From contig JANINJ010000042.1 in the NCBI GenBank assembly GCA_024508855.1, forward strand, positions 124,001 through 188,000: 64,000 nt of DNA. Direction: 5' to 3'. A program made the translations under genes and the position numbers. Positions 58,433-64,000 of this stretch are shown here, piece after piece (positions within the stretch are counted from its first letter, which is position 1; every line of letters begins with the position of its first letter). Source of the DNA: Xanthobacteraceae bacterium. Its GTDB lineage: Bacteria > Pseudomonadota > Alphaproteobacteria > Rhizobiales > Xanthobacteraceae. The notes beneath the pieces are model-generated. The model worked only from the letters and a program-made list of their open reading frames with translations, had not been told where the DNA came from and searched no databases.

Positions 58433-59725
58433 ATGTCCAATGTTGTGGTCGTCGGCGCCCAGTGGGGCGACGAGGGAAAAGGCAAGATCGTCGACTGGTT
58501 GTCGGAGCAGGCCGATATCGTGGTCCGCTTCCAGGGCGGCCACAATGCCGGCCACACGCTGGTCATCAACGGCAATACCTACAAGCTGGCGCTGCTGCCG
58601 TCCGGCGTCGTTCGTCCCTCGAAACTGTCGGTGATCGGCAACGGCGTGGTGTTCGATCCGGAGGCTTTCCTCGTCGAGATCGAACGCTTGCAGTCGCAGG
58701 GCGTCGCGGTCTCGCCGGAGAACCTGCGCGTCGCCGAGAACGTCACCCTGATCCTGCCGCTGCATCGCGAACTCGACGCCCAGCGCGAGAACGCCAGCAA
58801 GGCCACCGCCATCGGCACCACCCAGCGCGGCATCGGCCCGGCCTATGAGGACAAGGTCGGCCGCCGCGCCATCCGCCTGATGGACCTCGCCGACATTCAG
58901 ACCCTGCCGCACAAGATCGAGCGCATGCTGGCGCATCACAACGCGCTGCGCCGCGGGCTCGGCCTGACGGAAGTGGACGGCGGCGCGATGCTCTCCAGTC
59001 TTGCCGCAATTGCGCCGCGGGTGCTGCCCTATGCTGACAGCGTATGGAATCTGCTCGACCGCAAGCGCCGCGAAGGCAAACGTATTCTGTTCGAGGGCGC
59101 ACAGGGCGCGCTGCTGGACGTCGATCACGGCACCTATCCCTATGTCACTTCGTCCAACACCGTGGCGGCGCAGGCTGCCACCGGCACCGGGATGGGTCCG
59201 AGTTCGCTGGGCTACGTGCTCGGCATCTGCAAGGCCTACACCACCCGCGTCGGCATGGGCCCGTTCCCGACCGAACTGACCAACGAGATCGGGGAACTGA
59301 TCGGCCAGCGCGGCAAAGAGTTCGGCGTCAACACCGGGCGCAAGCGGCGCTGCGGCTGGTTCGATGCCATGCTGGTGCGGCAGACGGTGCGGACCTGCGG
59401 CATCCATGGGCTGGCGCTGACCAAGCTCGACATCCTCGACGGCTTCGACACCATCGATGTCTGCGTCGGCTACAAGCTCGACGGCAAGGAGATCGACCAT
59501 CTGCCGGCGGGCGAAGCGGCGCAGGCGCGGATCGAGCCGATCTACGAGACCATCGAAGGCTGGAAGGAACCGACCGCCAATGCGCGCTCGTGGGCCGACC
59601 TGCCGGCGCAGGCGATCAAATATGTTCGCCGGGTCGAGGAACTGGTTGGCTGCCCGATCGCTCTTCTTTCGACCAGTCCGGAGCGCGAGGACACTATTCT
59701 GGTGCAAAATCCGTTCGAGGCTTAA
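58433..59725 (+). CDS. purA: Adenylosuccinate synthetase
   Basis: A 430-residue GTP-dependent enzyme joining IMP and aspartate in AMP synthesis. Evidence: [19 protein letters not shown] (P-loop with catalytic Asp), [10 protein letters not shown] (catalytic His), NCTQ-type [48 protein letters not shown] and [19 protein letters not shown]. Length is standard. GGGGA lies about eleven bases before the ATG. A Pro-rich membrane protein gene starts 52 bp after the stop. Confidence 0.98.
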   Translation: MSNVVVVGAQWGDEGKGKIVDWLSEQADIVVRFQGGHNAGHTLVINGNTYKLALLPSGVVRPSKLSVIGNGVVFDPEAFLVEIERLQSQGVAVSPENLRVAENVTLILPLHRELDAQRENASKATAIGTTQRGIGPAYEDKVGRRAIRLMDLADIQTLPHKIERMLAHHNALRRGLGLTEVDGGAMLSSLAAIAPRVLPYADSVWNLLDRKRREGKRILFEGAQGALLDVDHGTYPYVTSSNTVAAQAATGTGMGPSSLGYVLGICKAYTTRVGMGPFPTELTNEIGELIGQRGKEFGVNTGRKRRCGWFDAMLVRQTVRTCGIHGLALTKLDILDGFDTIDVCVGYKLDGKEIDHLPAGEAAQARIEPIYETIEGWKEPTANARSWADLPAQAIKYVRRVEELVGCPIALLSTSPEREDTILVQNPFEA

Positions 59726-59777
59726 TGGAATGTTACCGGAGTACTTGCAAAATTAAGGTCTGCAATATTGATGCGAT

Positions 59778-61379
59778 ATGGCTGATTATTACCCGCTGAT
59801 TGCTCGCGCCATTGCCGGCCTCGATCCGAGTGCCCCCGGTGAAAGCCGCCGTGCGCTATATGAGCGCGCGCGTTCGGCGCTGATTGCGCAGTTGCGCAGC
59901 GTGCAGCCGCCGCTGACCGAATCCGAAATCACCCGCGAGCGCCTGGCGCTCGAGGAAGCCGTGCGCAAGGTCGAGTCGGAAGCCGCGCAAAAGGCGCGCG
60001 AGCTGGCGCGTACCGATTCCCAGGGCCGCCCGCGATCCGGCGACGCGTTCCGCGCCGGCAGCCGCGCCGCCGCAGGGCGCAGTGCCGAGCGCGATACCAG
60101 TCGGCCGGTGCCTCCGTCGTCTCCTGCATCGCCGCCGTTGCGTCCGCGCCCGCCGCTGGCGCCGCGCGAGGATCGCTCCCTATCCGACGAACGTCCGCCG
60201 CGCAGCATGCGGCCGGAGCCGCCGCACGATCCAGTGTCGGACGCGCCTCCGCCGCCGGTGCGCGGCCCGCGCCGCGGTCCGGATCACGACCGTCCGCAGC
60301 TTCCGCCGGGTGGACTGGGTCAAAGCGGATCGCCCGGCGTACGCGGTTTCCGCGACGTGGTTGCCGATGCCGACGACCTCGGCCGCGCCACCGCGCAGGC
60401 CAACCGTTCCGCCCGCCGCACCTATGCCAACGTGCCGTCGCCCACGCCGGAATTCGACCGGATGGAGCCGAGCATGGAGGATCGCGGTGGAGGCGGTGGA
60501 CAGCTGCCTTACGACCTCGACGACCAGGGCGACGACCACGAGGCCTATGCGCCGCCGCCGCCGCGCGCGCGCAAAGGCAAGCCGCGCAAGGCCGAGAAGC
60601 CGCAACGCGTCCGCACCGGCCGCAGTTTCCCGTTCACCGCCGCGATCGTCCTCGGCCTCGCGCTGATCCTCGCCGGCGCCGGCATCCTGTGGGGCCAGAA
60701 GGCGGTGATCTATGTGCGCGGCCTGCTGGGCAAGCCGGCGGTGACGGCCGTGCAGGCGCCGAAGGTCAATCCGAACAGTCCGCCGCCGAAAATCGCCGAC
60801 CGCGTCGGCCAGCCCGGCTCGTCGGAGACCCTCGCGCCGGTGGCGCAGCGCGTCGTGCTGTATGACGAGGATCCGAGCGATCCGAAGGGCAAGCAGTATG
60901 TCGGCACCGTGGTCTGGCGCACCGAGCAGGTGAAGGGCTCCAATGGCCAGCCGGGCGACATCGCGGTGCGCGCCGATATCGATATCCCCGAACGCAAGTT
61001 CAAGATGACGATGTCGTTCCGCCGTAACACCGACACCTCGCTGCCGGCGAGCCACACCGCGGAACTGACCTTCATCCTGCCGCCGGACTATGAGGGCGGC
61101 ACCGTCGCCAACGTCCCCGGCATCCTGATGAAGTCGAACGAGCAGGCGCGCGGCACGCCGCTGGCCGGACTCGCGGTGAAGGTCACCGACGGCTTCTTCC
61201 TGATTGGCCTCTCCAATGTCGAGAGCGATCGCGTGCGTAACCTTCAACTCTTGAAGGAGCGCTCCTGGTTCGACGTGCCGCTGGTTTATTCCAACCAGCG
61301 CCGCGCCATCATCGCGATCGAGAAGGGTCCGCCCGGCGAGCGCGCCTTCAACGACGCCTTCATGGCGTGGGGCGAGTAG
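59778..61379 (+). CDS. Pro/Arg-rich single-pass membrane protein downstream of purA
   Basis: A 533-residue protein in three parts. Residues 1-90 form a helical start (DYYPLIARAIAGLDPSAPGESRRALYERARSALI), probably coiled. About 95-275 is a Pro/Arg/Asp low-complexity region. A membrane helix (TAAIVLGLALILAGAGILWG, near 290-310) leads to a folded C-terminal domain (VVLYDEDPSDPKGKQYVGTVVWRTEQ... ERKFKMTMSFRRNTDTSLPASHTAELTF). The topology suggests a cytosolic N-terminus and periplasmic C-terminus. I recognise it as a conserved Bradyrhizobiaceae hypothetical beside purA, but no function is known. Confidence 0.8.
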   Translation: MADYYPLIARAIAGLDPSAPGESRRALYERARSALIAQLRSVQPPLTESEITRERLALEEAVRKVESEAAQKARELARTDSQGRPRSGDAFRAGSRAAAGRSAERDTSRPVPPSSPASPPLRPRPPLAPREDRSLSDERPPRSMRPEPPHDPVSDAPPPPVRGPRRGPDHDRPQLPPGGLGQSGSPGVRGFRDVVADADDLGRATAQANRSARRTYANVPSPTPEFDRMEPSMEDRGGGGGQLPYDLDDQGDDHEAYAPPPPRARKGKPRKAEKPQRVRTGRSFPFTAAIVLGLALILAGAGILWGQKAVIYVRGLLGKPAVTAVQAPKVNPNSPPPKIADRVGQPGSSETLAPVAQRVVLYDEDPSDPKGKQYVGTVVWRTEQVKGSNGQPGDIAVRADIDIPERKFKMTMSFRRNTDTSLPASHTAELTFILPPDYEGGTVANVPGILMKSNEQARGTPLAGLAVKVTDGFFLIGLSNVESDRVRNLQLLKERSWFDVPLVYSNQRRAIIAIEKGPPGERAFNDAFMAWGE

Positions 61380-61400
61380 GAAACGTCTTTCCGATCATGT

Positions 61401-61530
61401 CACCTCGCCCCGCTTGCGGGGAGAGGTCGACCGCGTAGCGGCCGGATGAGGGGGCGTTCAAGCCGGCTGACAGCCTCTCACTTGCAGCCCTCACCCCGCA
61501 AGCGGGCGAGGGAGTTCGCTGCGGATGAGG
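61401..61530. repeat. Dispersed 'ctcgccccgcttgcgggg' element
   Basis: A compound element with CCCCGC-ttgc-GGGG hairpin (61408 on), a middle CCGCGTAGCGG hairpin and an inverted copy of the start (TCACCCCGCAAGCGGGCGAGG). It is a further known Bradyrhizobiaceae intergenic type and fills the gap before the small minus-strand gene. Confidence 0.75.
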
Positions 61531-61559
61531 CGCCGCTCACAACTCCATGGCTAACCGCG

Positions 61560-61763
61560 CTACGCCGCCTCGCGCTGCTGCTTTCGCGTCGCGCGTTGCA
61601 GGCGATGTAGTCTCGCCAGTTCGATCTCAAGCAACTCGTTGGCGATCAGAAGCGCTCGCAGTGCACTGCGCGTATCGTCGTTGCTGGCGGCGATCGCTTC
61701 ATCGATCGCGGCGTCGTAGCTGTCGCAAATGGTGTCCGGCGTGGGATGCAGGGTCTCAAGCAC
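61560..61763 (-). CDS. Small helical protein, 67 aa
   Basis: A 67-residue protein starting at GTG 61763, which has AGGAG six bases upstream. It is mostly alpha-helical: ICDSYDAAIDEAIAASNDDTRSALRALLIANELLEIELARLHRLQRATRKQQREAA, with acidic start and basic end. This could form a short coiled coil. A longer frame starting at 61850 would run through a repeat element and is rejected. The family is not recognised. The upstream promoter area overlaps the dispersed element at 61781. Confidence 0.7.
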   Translation of the reverse strand: MLETLHPTPDTICDSYDAAIDEAIAASNDDTRSALRALLIANELLEIELARLHRLQRATRKQQREAA

Positions 61764-61780
61764 GGGTCTCTCCTGTGGCG

Positions 61781-61840
61781 TTTTCGAGCGAGGTAGATAG
61801 CGGTTCGCATGTAGAAAACGCGTCGAAAGAAAAGGAATGC
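61781..61840. repeat. Dispersed 'agcgaagtggatac' element, diverged copy 2
   Basis: Reads TTTTCGAGCGAGGTAGATAG, then CGGTTCGCATGTAGAAAACG and CGTCGAAAG, aligning position by position to 29443-29488. It lies just upstream of the 67-aa gene on the minus strand, where its promoter should be. Confidence 0.7.
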
Positions 61841-61966
61841 TGAATCGCACTGCCGACCAACCGCATCAACGCGACGCCGTTCCGACGTTTCTGTGGTTGT
61901 GCCCGTTATTCCCGTTGTCCACAGCCCGCGGCCGGCGGAATTCGTGCCGGAACCGGCCGAGCGGGG

Positions 61967-62164
61967 TTAATGCGGCGGCTTAAGATCGGCCGCGATCAGC
62001 CAGTCGTGGATGTGGGCGGCAGTGTCGATCTGGCGGAGCTTGCGTCTGATTTCGTTGCGCGCCATGGAGTTCTTCGAGACCGACAGTTCCTTTTCAAGGT
62101 CGATCTTTTGTTCGATGAGACGATCATCGAATGAAGAATATGGCGCGGATTGCATGCGAAGCAT
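61967..62164 (-). CDS. Small charged protein, 65 aa
   Basis: A 65-residue hydrophilic protein with GGGAG six bases before the ATG. Helix-prone blocks: SSFDDRLIEQKIDLEKELSVSKNSMARNEIRRKLRQIDTAAHIHDWL. The pattern of alternating charges suggests an amphipathic or coiled helix, possibly binding another protein. I know no function. It lies on the same strand as the 67-aa gene. Confidence 0.7.
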   Translation of the reverse strand: MLRMQSAPYSSFDDRLIEQKIDLEKELSVSKNSMARNEIRRKLRQIDTAAHIHDWLIAADLKPPH

Positions 62165-62335
62165 GGCACTCTCCCTGTTGGAATCCAGGTGGGAGACAAC
62201 TGGCCTCTCATCACCGACATTTACCTCTAAGCCTACCTCTGGCCGTCCGGTGACGCCGTGACCGTGCGCGCGTAGCGGTGCAATAGCAATCGATATATTT
62301 GAGGGATTGAGGGAACAGCTGCCCGCCGCCGGCGC

Positions 62336-62746
62336 TCAGATCGGCCGATCCATCCAGTTCAGGAATTTTTGCAGCAAGCCATGTGCCTGATGCCGTGGCG
62401 TAAGCGGGTCGTCGACCGCAACGCAGCGCGCCATCAGGTACTCCATGAAGCGGGCGTCGTTCGGTTCGGTCACGGTAAAGTGTTTGCCATCGACGAACAC
62501 CGTGTAGTCGTAGAAGAACGGCCCGAGCGGCCGGGCATTGGCCGATACTGCGTTATCCTTGGAGAGAATGAAGGCGGACGGGTCGAGCCCATGCGCGACC
62601 ATTGCCGCTTCGAGCTGCGGCAGCCGCTTCATGAAGGCGGCGGAAAATCCGCCGACGGTCGATTGCAGCGTGATGGACACGAAATCCTCGCCCGCGACCG
62701 CGCGTTCGCATTGAGCGCATGCTGTCGTGAAATTTGGTCGGGACAA
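62336..62746 (-). CDS. Hypothetical protein with N-terminal CxxC
   Basis: A 136-residue protein of unknown family. It begins MSRPNFTTACAQCERAVAGED (one CxxC), then VSITLQSTVGGFSAAFMKRLPQLEAAMVAHGLDPSAFILSKDNAVSANARPLGPFFYDYTVFVDGKHFTVTEPNDARFMEYLMARCVAVDDP. The only start codons are TTG 62746 and a CTG; no ribosome site is visible, so the N-terminus may be truncated or wrongly placed. It could be a decayed gene. Confidence 0.5.
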   Translation of the reverse strand: MSRPNFTTACAQCERAVAGEDFVSITLQSTVGGFSAAFMKRLPQLEAAMVAHGLDPSAFILSKDNAVSANARPLGPFFYDYTVFVDGKHFTVTEPNDARFMEYLMARCVAVDDPLTPRHQAHGLLQKFLNWMDRPI

Positions 62747-62805
62747 GGGCAGGGGCGGTTCAAGCGCGCGAATTCACAACTCTTACGTTCGTTGCCGCCA
62801 TTCCT

Positions 62806-63366
62806 TCAGCCGTCGCCGATCGAACGAATGACCCGCGCCGGATTTCCTCCCACAAGTGTATTCGCCGGAACGTCTTTGGTGACCACCGAGCCCGAAGCCA
62901 CAACCGAATTTTCACCGACCGTTACCCCGCCGATGACCGTTGCGCCGGTCGCGATCCAGACGTTCCTCTCGATCGCGATAGGCTTTGCGATGGTGAAATC
63001 GCGGCGCTGCGAAGGTTCGATCGGATGGCCCGAGGTGATGAGGCTCACGTTCGGCCCGATCAATACATCGTCCGCGATGTTGAGGCCGCCGAGATCGTAG
63101 AACGTGCAGTTCTGATTGACGAAGACGTTACGCCCGACACGGATTTCGTCTCCGCCGGTCGTATAGAACGGCGGGATCAGCAGAAAGCTCTCATCGACTT
63201 GCTTGCCGATGAGTTCGCTGAACAAGGCTCGGATTTCGTCGGCATCGTTGAACGTCAAACGGTTAAGTCTCGCGGTGATCGCCATCGCGCGTTTGACGCT
63301 TGCCAGCATGGCCGCCGACTCCGCCGTCCTCCGGTGAATGATCCTGGTGCCGGCCGTATTCGACAT
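62806..63366 (-). CDS. Hexapeptide-repeat sugar O-acetyltransferase (LacA/NodL/Maa-like)
   Basis: A 186-residue left-handed beta-helix acetyltransferase. N-terminal Maa-type helix segment with RLTFNDADEIRALFSELIGKQVDESFLLIPPFYTTGG, then hexapeptide turns: EIRVGRNVFVNQNCTFYDLGGLNIADDVLIGPNVSLITSGHPI (catalytic His in SGHPI), KPIAIERNVWIATGATVIGGVTVGENSVVASGSVVTKDVPANTLVGGNPARVI. It transfers acetyl from acetyl-CoA to a sugar; the sugar is unknown. GGAAGA stands near the ATG. Confidence 0.93.
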   Translation of the reverse strand: MSNTAGTRIIHRRTAESAAMLASVKRAMAITARLNRLTFNDADEIRALFSELIGKQVDESFLLIPPFYTTGGDEIRVGRNVFVNQNCTFYDLGGLNIADDVLIGPNVSLITSGHPIEPSQRRDFTIAKPIAIERNVWIATGATVIGGVTVGENSVVASGSVVTKDVPANTLVGGNPARVIRSIGDG

Positions 63367-63603
63367 TCGTTATTCTTCCCGGAACCATCGTTGGGCATGT
63401 GTTTCGGTACAGGCGGGCGGCACCGAGATTCGCCGAGTCTAGCCGCAAAGCGGCAGAGCCGGAATCCATCAATCCCGAAATTCAAATGGAGACAGCGGGC
63501 GACGTGTTTGACCCGGTCTCCGATTGAGGATCAGATACAGCCGTTCCCTTTGTGCCCACGGTCGCATGAACCCTGGGATGTCGGTCCGACAGGAGGAGAC
63601 AAC

Positions 63604-64000
63604 ATGGCCCGCGGCAAATTCCTGATCGCCGGTGTCGCTCTGCTTTCAATGCTTCATCCTGTGTGGGCACAGGACGCGCGCCCGGCGCCCGACGACGCAG
63701 CCATCCAGACCATGCAAAAGCAATTCGCGGAGGCCTATAACCGCAAGGACGCCGACGCGATGGCAAATTTCTTTGTCGAGAACGGCTTTCGGATCACGCC
63801 GACCGGTATCTTCCAGGGTCGCGATGCCATTCGTGGCGATCTGCAGAACGCGCTCAGCCTGGGGCTTCACGACTACAGCGTCCGGCGCACGATCTCGCGC
63901 AAGGAAGGCAGCCTCGTGTTCGATGTCGGCGAGTGGCAGGCCAAACTGGGTGATCGTCCGTTTCACGGCTACTATTCGGCGCTGGTCGTCGATGAGGGGG
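63604..64000 (+). CDS. SgcJ/EcaC or SnoaL-like secreted protein (truncated by window end)
   Basis: At least 132 codons, cut by the window end. Signal peptide MARGKFLIAGVALLSMLHPVWA, then a SnoaL-like/DUF4440 start: AIQTMQKQFAEAYNRKDADAMANFFVENGFRITPTGIFQGRDAIRGDLQNALSLG. This NTF2 fold often has an oxidative, isomerase or nuisance-ligand role; the exported form is of unknown function. AGGAGG stands eight bases before the ATG. What follows cannot be judged. Confidence 0.85.
   Translation, partial: MARGKFLIAGVALLSMLHPVWAQDARPAPDDAAIQTMQKQFAEAYNRKDADAMANFFVENGFRITPTGIFQGRDAIRGDLQNALSLGLHDYSVRRTISRKEGSLVFDVGEWQAKLGDRPFHGYYSALVVDEG

Noticed and set aside
58352-59707. 451-codon open frame on the minus strand
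   Set aside because: Antisense to purA.

Overview
This is a GC-rich window (roughly 63-65% by eye) from an alphaproteobacterium, most likely of the Bradyrhizobium / Rhodopseudomonas / Afipia group (inference). Three things point there: the protein families (DUF992 pairs, GDCC small protein, DUF1800-DUF1501 pair, serC-serA with a leader, long UvrB), the dispersed intergenic palindromes carrying 'cgtcatggccg', 'cgtcattccggg', 'gagcatgatc' and 'agcgaagtggatac' cores, and CtrA-type and Irr-type sites. It looks like ordinary chromosome: I found no tRNA, rRNA, CRISPR array, insertion sequence, phage genes or integrase.

Layout. 1-14.5 kb: minus-strand uvrB (cut by the window start), a polytopic membrane protein, a four-EF-hand secreted protein and a CWC-HAD fusion; then a plus-strand DUF1800-DUF1501 export pair, an aldo/keto reductase, a COG4705-like membrane protein, a PlsC acyltransferase, a PAS protein, a secreted PQQ sugar dehydrogenase, a 55-aa membrane peptide and a GST. 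14.8-24.9 kb: aspartate aminotransferase, two DUF992 secreted proteins flanking an antisense GDCC zinc-ribbon gene, a methyltransferase-TetR pair behind a palindromic operator, an EF-G paralogue with a P-loop kinase, an HTH regulator behind two palindromes followed by a SulP transporter, and a YoaK-like protein. 25-34 kb: aroE, feoA-feoB, a Gly-rich secreted protein, lldD, two tandem micro-proteins with one shared core motif, glmM and an Fsr-like exporter. 34-43.4 kb: two outer-membrane beta-barrels, a GST, a Gly-rich protein whose Shine-Dalgarno lies in a perfect palindrome, an EamA exporter, serC-serA (serine biosynthesis) and a chemoreceptor.

43.5-53 kb: an operon of ABC solute-binding protein, isochorismatase-fold hydrolase and TetR regulator with an upstream palindrome; an orphan TagO/VasI-like protein; two paralogous DMT exporters that bracket a DUF1330 gene and a translationally coupled PQQ dehydrogenase-MFS pair. 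53-64 kb: a very small transcription unit (17-codon ORF preceded by a 17-nt match to the complement of the 16S rRNA 3' end, then a strong hairpin), DUF5996, an ABC exporter, a small Gly/His/Met-rich protein, ybaK and a PuuD-like amidotransferase, purA with a downstream Pro-rich membrane protein, three small hypotheticals, a hexapeptide acetyltransferase and a truncated SnoaL-like secreted protein.

The features most likely to be undescribed are regulatory or very small: the 53.1-kb micro-ORF, the tandem palindromes before the HTH-SulP pair (22.0 kb), the palindrome over the ribosome-binding site at 37.0 kb, and the tandem micro-proteins at 30.8-31.3 kb. All functional assignments come from reading motifs; no database search was run.
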